From the NCBI GenBank assembly GCA_029846755.1, contig JARWBI010000018.1, positions 1-39,093 of the forward strand: 39,093 nt of DNA, given 5' to 3'. This document shows, one piece after another, positions 23,903-32,000 of the stretch (its first letter is position 1; each line of letters starts with the position of its first letter). This stretch comes from Falsirhodobacter flavus (GTDB lineage: Bacteria > Pseudomonadota > Alphaproteobacteria > Rhodobacterales > Rhodobacteraceae). Position numbers and translations under genes: made by a program. Below the pieces are notes generated by a model. That model worked only from the letters and a program-made list of their open reading frames with translations, had not been told where the DNA came from and ran no database searches.

Positions 23903-25402
23903 ATGGCTCCAATTCTGGAAATGCAGGGCATCGCCAAGACCTTCGGTCCGGTGCGTGCCCTGCGGGGTGTGTCGCTGACCGTTCATCCCGGTGAAGTCCA
24001 TGCGCTGATGGGAGAAAACGGCGCGGGAAAATCCACGCTGATGAAGATCCTGTCGGGCGCTTACGTCCCCGATCCGGGCGGCGAGGTGCGCGTGAACGGT
24101 CAGCCGATGCCCTTCGGCAATCCCAAGACGTCCAAGGATTTCGGCATCGCCGTCATTTATCAGGAACTGTCGCTGGCGCCGAACCTGACCGTTGCCGAAA
24201 ACGTGTTTCTGGGCAACGAGCGTGCCAGCCGGGGCGTAGTCGATCGCCGAGCCATGCGCGAGGAGACGGAGCCGCTGCTGCGCCAGCTTGGCGTGTCGTT
24301 TTCGCCTTCGACGCTGGTGGCAGGCCTGTCGCTGGGCGAGCGGCAACTGGTCGAGATCGCCCGCGCCCTATCGACCAACGCCCGCATCATCGTGATGGAC
24401 GAACCGACGACGTCGCTTTCCAGCCGCGAGACGGAGAAACTGTTCGAGGTGATCGCCCGCATGAAGGCGGACGGGATCGCAGTCATCTATATCAGCCACC
24501 GGATGGAGGAGATCTATCGCCTGTCGGACCGCTGTTCGGTCCTGCGCGACGGATCTTATGTCGGCACGCTGGACCGCGCGGATCTGAGCGCGGCGAAGCT
24601 GGTCGCGATGATGGTGGGCCGCGATCTTTCCAGCTTCTATAAAAAGGATCACGTCCCGCATGACGCGCCGCGCGATGTGGTGATGACCGTCGAAGGGATG
24701 GGCGACGGTCGGCTCGTGACCGATTGCAGCTTTCAGGTCCATCGTGGCGAGGTTCTGGGAATCGCCGGGCTGGTCGGATCGGGGCGCACGGAGCTTGCAA
24801 GGCTGATCTATGGCGCGGATGCCAAGGCCTCGGGGCGGGTGACGATGCTGGGGCAGGACGTGACGCCGAAATCCCCGCGCGAGGCGCTGGATGCCGGGAT
24901 CGTCTATCTGACCGAGGATCGCAAGGGGCTGGGCCTGTTCCTCGACATGTCCATTTCCGACAATGTCAGCATGTGCGTGCTGGAACGCGACGCCAAGGCC
25001 GGCATGCGCGATTTCGGGCGGGCTGCGGATCGGGCGGCGCGGTCGCTGAAAGGACTGGCGATCAAGGCGCCGAATGCTGCCATCACCGTGGGGGCGCTGT
25101 CGGGCGGCAACCAGCAGAAGGTGCTTCTGGCCCGTTTGCTGGAGCTGGAGCCGAAGGTCATCATTCTGGACGAGCCGACGCGCGGCGTGGATGTGGGCGC
25201 GAAATCAGAAATCTATCGCCTGATCGACGATCTGGCGAAGCGGGGGATGGCGGTCGTGATGATCTCGTCCGAACTGCCAGAGATCGTGGGCGTCGCGGAC
25301 CGGGTGCTGGTGATGCGCGAGGGGCGGATCGCAGGAGAGGTCCGCGCCCCAGTGGAGCAGGAGGCGATCATGGCCCTTTCGGTGGGACCCGTGGCGGCAT
25401 GA
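23903..25402 (+). CDS. ribose/xylose-class sugar ABC transporter, double ATPase (RbsA/XylG-like)
   Basis: The 499-residue protein has two ATPase halves. The N-terminal half is complete: GENGAGKS Walker A near residue 37, [15 protein letters not shown] signature and [13 protein letters not shown] Walker B. The C-terminal half has the degenerate Walker [11 protein letters not shown], with [15 protein letters not shown] and [14 protein letters not shown], as normal for RbsA, MglA and XylG. It energises import of a monosaccharide or related compound. The ATG at 23903 has GGGAGG upstream, and 73 bases separate it from the previous dehydrogenase. Permease and binding-protein genes follow directly. 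The family does not fix the sugar. Confidence 0.92.
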   Translation: MAPILEMQGIAKTFGPVRALRGVSLTVHPGEVHALMGENGAGKSTLMKILSGAYVPDPGGEVRVNGQPMPFGNPKTSKDFGIAVIYQELSLAPNLTVAENVFLGNERASRGVVDRRAMREETEPLLRQLGVSFSPSTLVAGLSLGERQLVEIARALSTNARIIVMDEPTTSLSSRETEKLFEVIARMKADGIAVIYISHRMEEIYRLSDRCSVLRDGSYVGTLDRADLSAAKLVAMMVGRDLSSFYKKDHVPHDAPRDVVMTVEGMGDGRLVTDCSFQVHRGEVLGIAGLVGSGRTELARLIYGADAKASGRVTMLGQDVTPKSPREALDAGIVYLTEDRKGLGLFLDMSISDNVSMCVLERDAKAGMRDFGRAADRAARSLKGLAIKAPNAAITVGALSGGNQQKVLLARLLELEPKVIILDEPTRGVDVGAKSEIYRLIDDLAKRGMAVVMISSELPEIVGVADRVLVMREGRIAGEVRAPVEQEAIMALSVGPVAA

Positions 25403-25413
25403 AGGGAGAGACG

Positions 25414-26373
25414 ATGGGCGGAAATGCGGAACGGGTGCGGACGTTGATCCGCGCGGCGGGGATGCTGCCGGTGCTGATCCTGCTGGCCATCGGGTTCGAA
25501 TTGCTGACGGGCCGGTTCCTGTCGGTGAACAACCTGTCCATCGTGACGCAGCAGGCGTCGATCAACATCGTGCTGGCGGCGGGGATGACCTTCGTCATCC
25601 TGACCGGGGGGATCGATCTGTCGGTGGGCTCGATCCTTGCCACCGCAGCGATGGGGGCAGTGATCGCGTCGCTTTGGCCGGGGATGGGATGGTTGGGCGT
25701 GCCGATCGGGTTGCTGATCGGGCTGGCCTTCGGGATCGTCAACGGGCTGATGGTGGCCTATCTGGGCCTGCCGCCGTTTATCGTGACCCTAGGGGCGCTG
25801 ACCGCCGTGCGCGGTGTCGCGCGGCTTCTGGGCGAGGATACGACGGTCTTCAACGCCGATCTGCCTTTCGCGGTGATCGGCAACGGGACCGTGTTCGGCA
25901 TCCCGATCCTTGCGATCATCGCGCTGGCGGTCATTCTGGCAAGCTGGTTCATCCTGCGCCGGACGGTGCTTGGCACTTGGATCTATGCCGTCGGCGGCAA
26001 CCAGGAGGCGGCGCGGCTGACGGGGATCAAGGTCTCGCTCGTGCTGCTGTTCGTCTATTCCATGTCCGGGCTGATGGCGGGGCTTGGGGGCGTCATGTCG
26101 GCGGCGCGGCTCTATGCGGCAAACGGGCTCCAGCTTGGGCAGGCCTATGAACTGGATGCCATTGCCGCCGTCATCCTTGGCGGGACCAGCTTTGTCGGCG
26201 GGGTCGGCTCGATCTGGGGAACGCTGATCGGCGGACTCATCATCGCTGTCTTGTCGAACGGGCTGATCCTGACGGGGGTGTCCGACATCTGGCAATTCAT
26301 CATCAAGGGTCTGGTCATCATCGCCGCCGTGGCGCTGGACCGTTACCGCCTGTCGGGCGGGGCCCGGACGTAA
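25414..26373 (+). CDS. ribose-class sugar ABC transporter permease (RbsC-like)
   Basis: The 319-residue permease has the RbsC family features: NIVLAAGMTFVILTGGIDLS followed by VGSILATAAMG, GLPPFIVTLGALTAVRGVAR, the EAA-like AVGGNQEAARLTGIKV loop that docks the ATPase, and AIAAVILGGTSFVGGVGSIW. About eight to ten hydrophobic helices can be seen. The ATG at 25414 has GGGAG five bases upstream; an ATG at 25399 overlapping the ATPase stop would add five residues. It forms the membrane channel for the upstream ATPase, probably as a homodimer. Confidence 0.9.
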   Translation: MGGNAERVRTLIRAAGMLPVLILLAIGFELLTGRFLSVNNLSIVTQQASINIVLAAGMTFVILTGGIDLSVGSILATAAMGAVIASLWPGMGWLGVPIGLLIGLAFGIVNGLMVAYLGLPPFIVTLGALTAVRGVARLLGEDTTVFNADLPFAVIGNGTVFGIPILAIIALAVILASWFILRRTVLGTWIYAVGGNQEAARLTGIKVSLVLLFVYSMSGLMAGLGGVMSAARLYAANGLQLGQAYELDAIAAVILGGTSFVGGVGSIWGTLIGGLIIAVLSNGLILTGVSDIWQFIIKGLVIIAAVALDRYRLSGGART

Positions 26374-26394
26374 TCGCATCACTGGGAGGTAAGA

Positions 26395-27327
26395 ATGCGC
26401 AAGATACTATTGGCAACCGTGGCCGCGATCATGGCGACGGGGGCACAGGCACAGGACACCAAGCTGGAAAGCATCGGGATCTCGGTCGGGCTGCTGGGCA
26501 ACCCGTTCTTCGTGGCCACCATCAAGGGGATCGAGGCCCGCGCCAAGGAGATCAATCCAGACGTGCAGGTCACCGCGGTGTCCGCCGATTACGACCTGAA
26601 CAAGCAGGTCAGCCAGATCGACAGCTTCATCGCGGCCGGGACGCAGATCATCATGCTGAACGCCGTGGACGCACAGGCCATCGCCCCCGCCGTCGCGCGG
26701 GCCAAGGCGGCGGGCGTGATCGTCGCGGCCTTCGACGTGTCGGCCCCCGGCGCGGATGTGACGGTCATGACCGACAACGTCGATGCCGGGCGCAAGGCCT
26801 GCCAGTATATCGTGGACCAGCTTGGCGGGACGGGTGACGTGGTCATCATCAACGGGCCGGCATCCTCGTCCATCATCGACCGTGTGGCAGGCTGCAAGGA
26901 GGTGTTCGACGCCGCCGACGGGATCAACGTGCTGTCGGACGACCAGAACGGCCAAGGTTCGCGCGAAGGCGGTCTGGCGGTGATGCAGGGGCTGCTGACC
27001 CGTTTCGACAAGATCGACGCGGTCTTCGCCATCAATGATCCGACCGCCATCGGCGCACAGCTTGCCGCCCAGCAGCTTGGCCGCAGCGAGTTCATCATCA
27101 CCGCGGTCGACGGTGCCCCCGATATCGAACAGGCTTTGAAATCCGGCTCCGGCCTCATAAAGGCATCGGCTTCGCAGGATCCCTATGTCATGGCGGGCGA
27201 GGCGCTGGAGATGGGATACGAGGCGCTTCAGGGCAACACGCCCGCCGAGCCGACAGTGCTTCTGGAGCCGGAACTCATCACCGCCGACAATATCGCAACC
27301 TACAAGGGTTGGACCGCCGCTCGCTGA
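26395..27327 (+). CDS. ribose-class sugar-binding periplasmic protein (RbsB-like)
   Basis: The 310-residue protein has a signal peptide (KILLATVAAIMATGAQA, cleavage before QDTKL) and the type I periplasmic-binding fold: SVGLLGNPFFVATIKGIEAR, VSQIDSFIAAGTQIIMLNAV, AGVIVAAFDVSAPG, then AVFAINDPTAIGAQLAAQQL in the second lobe. RbsB-like proteins bind pentoses, hexoses, autoinducer-2 or polyols with an aspartate/arginine pocket; the specificity is not readable here. GGGAGG precedes the ATG, and the gene ends the ABC operon. The sequence after the stop is rich in inverted repeats. Confidence 0.92.
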   Translation: MRKILLATVAAIMATGAQAQDTKLESIGISVGLLGNPFFVATIKGIEARAKEINPDVQVTAVSADYDLNKQVSQIDSFIAAGTQIIMLNAVDAQAIAPAVARAKAAGVIVAAFDVSAPGADVTVMTDNVDAGRKACQYIVDQLGGTGDVVIINGPASSSIIDRVAGCKEVFDAADGINVLSDDQNGQGSREGGLAVMQGLLTRFDKIDAVFAINDPTAIGAQLAAQQLGRSEFIITAVDGAPDIEQALKSGSGLIKASASQDPYVMAGEALEMGYEALQGNTPAEPTVLLEPELITADNIATYKGWTAAR

Positions 27328-27334
27328 GTCGGAT

Positions 27335-27419
27335 GACGCAACTGCGAAGGGGATCGCTTTCAGGCGATCAGATTTGCGTCAGATCTGCGTGATAATCCGG
27401 CATGTTGGGCGGATTATCA
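27335..27419 (+). other. structured intergenic leader upstream of the DUF1275 gene
   Basis: Two strong foldable units occur. First, GACGCAA (27335-27341) pairs with TTGCGTC (27374-27380), enclosing a hairpin GATCGC-TTTCAG-GCGATC (27352-27369). Second, TGATAATCCG (27390-27399) and CGGATTATCA (27410-27419) form a perfect 10-bp inverted repeat. Between them lies a tandem 11-base repeat CAGATTTGCGT/CAGATCTGCGT. No T-tract follows, so a simple terminator is not obvious; an operator, attenuator or regulatory RNA element is possible. Confidence 0.55.
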
Positions 27420-27536
27420 CCCACCCTTTCGCAGATGCAGCGAAATCGCGCGCAAGGGCAAGCCGGGGCAGTTGTTTCTCGCCTCGGCTGTGCCACCCTC
27501 TTTTGCGGGAGGTCCAATTCCGCGAAGGAGGTCAAG

Positions 27537-28286
27537 ATGTTTGCCGCACATCGAACGAGACCCGTCCGGCTTGCGCGTCTTGCAGCCGCCCACCACCGCT
27601 CTCGAGAGACGGATCGGTTGCTGGGGATCCTGCTTGCCGCAATTGCCGGCAGTCTGAATGCGGGCGGGTTCATCCTGCTGTCGCAATACACTTCGCACAT
27701 GACCGGCCATCTTTCGATGATCGCAGGCGGGATGGTGGTTCAGAACGTGGTCGTCATCCTGCAAAGCCTTGCCGTCGTCGGGTTCTTCACCCTGGGCGCG
27801 GCGCTTTCGGCGGGGTTGATCGCATGGGGACAGGTCAACCGCCTGCGCATCTGCTATGCGTTGCCGCTTGGGGTGCAGGGGGTGCTGCTGGCCTCCATCG
27901 CCTTGGTCGAGGAGATGCCGCCGCATATCGCCGATTACGTCGGCCTCTGCCTCGTTGCTTTCGTGATGGGTCTGCAGAACGCGACCATCACCCGTATTTC
28001 CGGCGCGCGCATCCGCACGAGCCATGCGACCGGCCTCATCACCGATCTGGGGATCGAGATCGGGCGCGGCATCTATCGCATCTTTGCGCCGCGATCCGGG
28101 ATCAGGCACGACACCGCCAAGCTGTGGCTGTTCATTCAGCTCGTCCTCGCCTTTGTGGTGGGCGGGGTTGCGGGCGCGGTGGGGCACGGGTTGATCGGTT
28201 GGGATTTTGCCGTGCCGCCGGGTGTGGCGCTCGTGCTGCTGGCGCTCTGGCGCCGTGCGCCCCGGATCGAGCCTAGCGCCGCGTGA
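27537..28286 (+). CDS. DUF1275 (YoaK-like) membrane protein
   Basis: The 249-residue protein is a six-helix membrane protein of the DUF1275 family. Family marks are SLNAGGFILLSQYTSHMTGH near residue 40 and VMGLQNATITRISGARIRTS with HATGLITDLGIEIGRG. The function of the family is unknown; a transport role has been suggested. AAGGAGG precedes the ATG at 27537. Its C-terminus overlaps the convergent GntR gene by 14 bases. The leader is unusually structured. Its placement between the RbsABC-type operon and a GntR/aldehyde dehydrogenase pair may be incidental. Confidence 0.88.
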   Translation: MFAAHRTRPVRLARLAAAHHRSRETDRLLGILLAAIAGSLNAGGFILLSQYTSHMTGHLSMIAGGMVVQNVVVILQSLAVVGFFTLGAALSAGLIAWGQVNRLRICYALPLGVQGVLLASIALVEEMPPHIADYVGLCLVAFVMGLQNATITRISGARIRTSHATGLITDLGIEIGRGIYRIFAPRSGIRHDTAKLWLFIQLVLAFVVGGVAGAVGHGLIGWDFAVPPGVALVLLALWRRAPRIEPSAA

Positions 28287-29001
28287 CGTCGCCGCGCAGC
28301 ACGGCGCGGTAGCGGGACTGGCTTCCCTTCAGATGGCGGCGCATCGCATCGCGTGCGCCACCCTCGTCCCCGTTCGAGATTGCCTCGACGATGCGGCTGT
28401 GTTCGCCATGAAGCTGCGCGATATAATCGTCCGAGCTTTCGTCCTGCCCCTGAAGCGCCGCGCGGGGGATGACGCCGCGCCCGACCATCGACAGGAATTC
28501 CCCGAAGCGCGGGTTGTTGGATGCATCGGCGATGGCGATGTGCAGTGCGAAATCGGCCTCGACGGTGGGCTGGCCGCCTTGCAGGCATTCCAGAACCGCG
28601 TGATGGCAGGTTATGATCGTTTCCTCCTGCTGCGGCGAACGGCGCAGGGCGGCAAGGGCGGCGGATTCCACCTCGACCGCCGTGCGGAGTTCGAGAAGTT
28701 CGATCACCGAAGAAATGCGGGCGTAATCGAGGTTCTGGAACGGCAGTACCTCGGCACGGGGCGGCTCCAGCACGAAGACGCCCGCGCCCTGACGGGCCTC
28801 GACCAGACCGTCGGCGCGCAGGGCGGCAACGGCCTCGCGGATCACGGTGCGGCTGACGCCATGTGCTTCGGTCAGGCGGGCCTCGCTGGGCAATTTGTCG
28901 CCTGGCTTCAACTGTCCGGACAGAATCGTCTGGCGAAGCGTCTCGCTTACCTGAGAGACCAGCGTTCCGGACTTGACGGGAATGTTTTCGTGGGTCTGCA
29001 T
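28273..29001 (-). CDS. GntR-family regulator, FCD subfamily (second copy)
   Basis: The 242-residue regulator has a winged helix at about residues 10-80 (VSETLRQTILSGQLKPGDKL, then HGVSRTVIREAVAALRADGL) and an FCD ligand domain including ELLELRTAVEVESAALAALR and ADFALHIAIADASNN. This organisation is that of the FadR/LldR/UxuR-like repressors of sugar-acid and carboxylate genes. I start at the ATG at 29001 because family members begin close to the helix-turn-helix; the frame runs open farther upstream without homology. It is divergent from the semialdehyde dehydrogenase gene, and a strong palindrome (29058-29073) lies between them, a likely operator. Confidence 0.9.
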   Translation of the reverse strand: MQTHENIPVKSGTLVSQVSETLRQTILSGQLKPGDKLPSEARLTEAHGVSRTVIREAVAALRADGLVEARQGAGVFVLEPPRAEVLPFQNLDYARISSVIELLELRTAVEVESAALAALRRSPQQEETIITCHHAVLECLQGGQPTVEADFALHIAIADASNNPRFGEFLSMVGRGVIPRAALQGQDESSDDYIAQLHGEHSRIVEAISNGDEGGARDAMRRHLKGSQSRYRAVLRGDVTRR

Positions 29002-29057
29002 GTTCAGGCCTGCGGTATATGCGTATATTTCAGGAAACCCCGGATAGGGTTGTAAGT

Positions 29058-29073
29058 CAAGTTCTTCAACTTG
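29058..29073. promoter_or_regulatory. palindromic operator between GntR and aldehyde dehydrogenase genes
   Basis: CAAGTTCTTCAACTTG is a perfect 6-bp inverted repeat with a 4-base centre. Outer bases (TGT on the left, ACA on the right) extend the symmetry. It lies upstream of both divergent genes, as expected for the site of the adjacent FCD-GntR regulator. Confidence 0.6.
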
Positions 29074-29094
29074 TGCGACAGCAGAAGGCTGCGG

Positions 29095-29122
29095 TTGACG
29101 GTTTTGGCCCGGCATGTATGAT
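29095..29122 (+). promoter_or_regulatory. promoter of the semialdehyde dehydrogenase gene
   Basis: TTGACG (29095-29100) and TATGAT (29117-29122) are 16 bases apart, close to sigma-70 consensus and 40 bases before the start codon. The palindrome at 29058-29073 sits just upstream of the -35 box. Confidence 0.6.
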
Positions 29123-29162
29123 GATTCCCGTTCCTGCGATCAAGAGAACCAGAGGATAAATC

Positions 29163-30671
29163 ATGACCTTTACGCCGCATGGCAAGCACCTGATTGCCGG
29201 AGAGTGGGTTTCCGGCGAGGCGACGTTCGCATCGTCTCCGGCGCACGGGCCGTCGCACGCGTTTTCGACCGGCACCGTGGAATTGGTGGCCCGCGCCTGC
29301 GCGGCGGCGGAAGATGCCTTCTGGACCTATGGCTACACCACGCGCGAACAGCGTGCGGCGTTCCTTGATGCCATTGCAGACGAGATCGAGGCCCGCGCCG
29401 CCCAGATCACCGAGATCGGCACGCAGGAGACCGGCCTGCCCGAAGCGCGCTTGAACGGCGAGCGGGGCCGCACGACCGGCCAGCTTCGCCTGTTCGCGCA
29501 GCATATCCGCGATGGCGAATACCTCGACCGCCGCGTCGATGCGGCCCAGCCCGACCGCCAGCCCGCGCCGCGCCCGGAAATCCGACTGATGCAGCGCCCG
29601 ATCGGCCCGGTTGCGGTGTTCGGCGCGTCGAACTTCCCGCTGGCGTTTTCGACCGCCGGGGGCGACACCGCCGCCGCGCTGGCCGCGGGCTGCCCGGTCG
29701 TGGTCAAGGGCCACTCGGCTCATCCCGGCACGGGCGAGATCGTGGCCGAGGCCGTCCTTGCCGCGATCGAGAAGACCGGCATGCCCAAAGGCACCTTCAG
29801 CCTGATCCAGGGCGGCAACCGCAAGGTCGGCGAGGCGCTGGTCACCGATCCGCACATCAAGGCGGTCGGCTTCACCGGATCGCTGGCCGGGGGCCGTGCG
29901 CTGTTCGATCTGTGCGCCAGCCGCCCCGAGCCGATCCCGTTCTTCGGCGAGTTGGGCTCGGTCAACCCGATGTTCGTGCTGCCCGAAGCCGCGAAGGCGC
30001 GCGGCGAGGCGCTGGGCACCGGCTGGGCCGGATCCCTGACCATGGGCGCCGGCCAGTTCTGCACCAATCCCGGCATCGCCGTGGTGGTGAAAGGCGAAGC
30101 TGCCGATACCTTCGTGTCCGCCACCAAGGCCGCGCTGGAAAAGGTCGCGCCGCAGACCATGCTGACCGACGGCATCGCCTCGGCCTATCGCGACGGGCAG
30201 GAGCGGTTCGAGACGCGCAATTCGGTCAAGCCGGTGGTGTCCACCGCCAGCGAAGGCCGCGAAGCCTCGCCCAACCTGTATGAGACCACGGCGGATGCGT
30301 TCCTTGAGGATCACACGCTGGGCGAGGAAGTCTTCGGCCCGCTGGGTCTGGTCGTGCGCGTGGATTCGGTCGAGGACATGGTGCATCTGGCCAAGGGGCT
30401 GCAGGGCCAGCTGACCACGACGCTGCATCTGGACGATGCCGACCACGGCGCGGCGGCCAAGCTGCTGCCGGTGCTGGAGCGCAAGTCGGGCCGCGTGCTC
30501 GCCAACGGTTTCCCCACCGGCGTCGAGGTCGTGGATGCAATGGTCCATGGCGGGCCGTATCCGGCGTCGACCAACTTCGGCGCAACCTCGGTCGGCACGA
30601 TGTCGATCCGCCGCTTCCTGCGGCCGGTCAGCTATCAGAACATCCCGGAAGCATTGCTGAACGACTTCTGA
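29163..30671 (+). CDS. aldehyde dehydrogenase, alpha-ketoglutarate semialdehyde type
   Basis: The 502-residue enzyme has the aldehyde dehydrogenase residues: N157 in GASNFPLAFST, K182 in VVVKGHSAHPGTG, E263 in FFGELGSVNPM and the nucleophile C300 in GAGQFCTNPG. The phrases GHSAHPGT and ELGSVNP are characteristic of the alpha-ketoglutaric semialdehyde dehydrogenase branch, which makes alpha-ketoglutarate in non-phosphorylating pentose, hexarate and hydroxyproline breakdown. With the pentonate-type dehydratase 10 kb away this suggests a Weimberg-like branch. The 2-keto-3-deoxypentonate dehydratase needed for that route is not in the window. It is divergent from an FCD-GntR gene and followed by a strong terminator. 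Confidence 0.9.
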   Translation: MTFTPHGKHLIAGEWVSGEATFASSPAHGPSHAFSTGTVELVARACAAAEDAFWTYGYTTREQRAAFLDAIADEIEARAAQITEIGTQETGLPEARLNGERGRTTGQLRLFAQHIRDGEYLDRRVDAAQPDRQPAPRPEIRLMQRPIGPVAVFGASNFPLAFSTAGGDTAAALAAGCPVVVKGHSAHPGTGEIVAEAVLAAIEKTGMPKGTFSLIQGGNRKVGEALVTDPHIKAVGFTGSLAGGRALFDLCASRPEPIPFFGELGSVNPMFVLPEAAKARGEALGTGWAGSLTMGAGQFCTNPGIAVVVKGEAADTFVSATKAALEKVAPQTMLTDGIASAYRDGQERFETRNSVKPVVSTASEGREASPNLYETTADAFLEDHTLGEEVFGPLGLVVRVDSVEDMVHLAKGLQGQLTTTLHLDDADHGAAAKLLPVLERKSGRVLANGFPTGVEVVDAMVHGGPYPASTNFGATSVGTMSIRRFLRPVSYQNIPEALLNDF

Positions 30672-30678
30672 GACACGT

Positions 30679-30706
30679 GCGCGCCGGGGTTTACTTCCCG
30701 GCGCGC
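30679..30706 (+). terminator. terminator hairpin after aldehyde dehydrogenase gene
   Basis: GCGCGCCGGG and CCCGGCGCGC form a perfect 10-bp stem with an 8-base loop, eight bases after the stop codon. The T-tract is poor (GCCACTTATT), but the stem is very stable. Confidence 0.7.
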
Positions 30707-30746
30707 GCCACTTATTCCGCGTCTCCGCCCATGATGGAGAGATGCG

Positions 30747-32000
30747 ATGCAACCCCGATATTGCGGGATCGATTTCGGCACCTCGAACTCGACCGTAGCT
30801 GTCGCCGATGAGGGCAGCGCGCGCCTGATCGCGCTGGAGGATGGCGAGCCAACCCTGCCGAGCGCCGTCTTCTGGGAAACCGACGGAGGGCCGCCCCAAT
30901 TCGGGCGCAGCGCGATCCGCGCCTATGTCGAGGGCGATGACGGGCGGCTGATGCGCGGTCTGAAAAGCACGCTCGGCTCGTCGCTGATCCATGAAACGAC
31001 GCGGGTGGGCAAACGGGCGCTTTCGTTCCGCGACGTGGTGGCGCGGTTCATCGGGCATCTGAAGGCGGAAGCGGACGCGGCGACGGGCGGGATCGACAGC
31101 GTGGTCCTTGGCCGCCCTGTCCATTTCGTCGACAGCGATGCCGAGGGCGACCGCGCCGCGCAGGCGGTGCTGGAGGAGATCGCACTAGACGCGGGTTTCC
31201 GCGAAATCGCCTTCCAGTTCGAGCCCATCGCCGCCGCGCTGCATTACGAACAGTCGGTGACCGCAGAGGAGCTCGTGCTGATCTTCGACATCGGTGGCGG
31301 CACCTCCGACTTTTCCATCGTGCGCGTATCGCCTGAGCGTTCGCGGACGCAGGATCGGCAGGCTGATATCCTTGCCAATGACGGCATCCGCGTCGGCGGG
31401 ACGGATTTCGACCGGCTGCTGTCCTTGTCCGAGGTGATGCCGCATCTGGGTTTCGGCAGCACGACCCGGCAGGGGCAGGGCAACATGCCCCGGCATTTCT
31501 GGCTGGATCTGGCGACATGGCACCGGATCAACATGCTTTATGCGCCGCGCACCATGTCGGATCTCAAGGCACTGCGCCGCGATGCCGACAGCCCGGAGCT
31601 GCTGGACCGGATGATCCGCGTCATCGAAGGCCGCGCCGGTCATGCGCTGGCGATGGAAGCCGAGGGCGCCAAGATCGCGCTGTCCGAGAGCGACAGCACG
31701 CGGCTGGCCCTGCGCGAGATCGCCGGCGCGCCGAACCCTGTCGTCACGCGGGACAGGTTCGAACAGGCCGTTGACGCGCCGGTTGCCCGTGTGCGCAGCA
31801 TGATCGGATCCGTTCTGGCGCAGGCGGGGCTGGCGGAACACGACATCACGACGGTGTTTCTGACGGGCGGCTCCAGCCGTCTGCCCGTGTTGCGGCAAGC
31901 GGTTGCGGCGGCGCTGCCCGGCGCGCGCATGGCAAGCGGCGACATGCTGGGCAGCGTGGGAACGGGTCTTGCTGTCGATGCGAGGCGCCGATTCCGCTAG
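30747..32000 (+). CDS. yegD: Hsp70-family protein, YegD-like
   Basis: The 417-residue protein has the actin/Hsp70 ATPase marks: YCGIDFGTSNSTVAVAD at the N-terminus (phosphate 1), LIFDIGGGTSDFSIV (phosphate 2) and FLTGGSSRLPVLRQAV (adenosine). The peptide-binding domain of DnaK is missing, as usual for YegD, whose client and role are unclear. It ends in a TAG that shares CTAG with the stop of the convergent sensor kinase. It follows the terminator of the aldehyde dehydrogenase gene and appears to be its own unit. A GAGAG lies close before the ATG. Confidence 0.88.
   Translation: MQPRYCGIDFGTSNSTVAVADEGSARLIALEDGEPTLPSAVFWETDGGPPQFGRSAIRAYVEGDDGRLMRGLKSTLGSSLIHETTRVGKRALSFRDVVARFIGHLKAEADAATGGIDSVVLGRPVHFVDSDAEGDRAAQAVLEEIALDAGFREIAFQFEPIAAALHYEQSVTAEELVLIFDIGGGTSDFSIVRVSPERSRTQDRQADILANDGIRVGGTDFDRLLSLSEVMPHLGFGSTTRQGQGNMPRHFWLDLATWHRINMLYAPRTMSDLKALRRDADSPELLDRMIRVIEGRAGHALAMEAEGAKIALSESDSTRLALREIAGAPNPVVTRDRFEQAVDAPVARVRSMIGSVLAQAGLAEHDITTVFLTGGSSRLPVLRQAVAAALPGARMASGDMLGSVGTGLAVDARRRFR

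Noticed and set aside
24724-25413. Upstream extension of the RbsC-like permease frame through the ATPase gene
   Set aside because: The extension is out of frame with the ATPase and lacks homology; the permease starts near 25414 with its own ribosome site.
29004-31124. Long minus-strand open frame (about 700 codons) opposite the aldehyde dehydrogenase and yegD
   Set aside because: Antisense shadow of two family-matched genes, with no ribosome site or homology.
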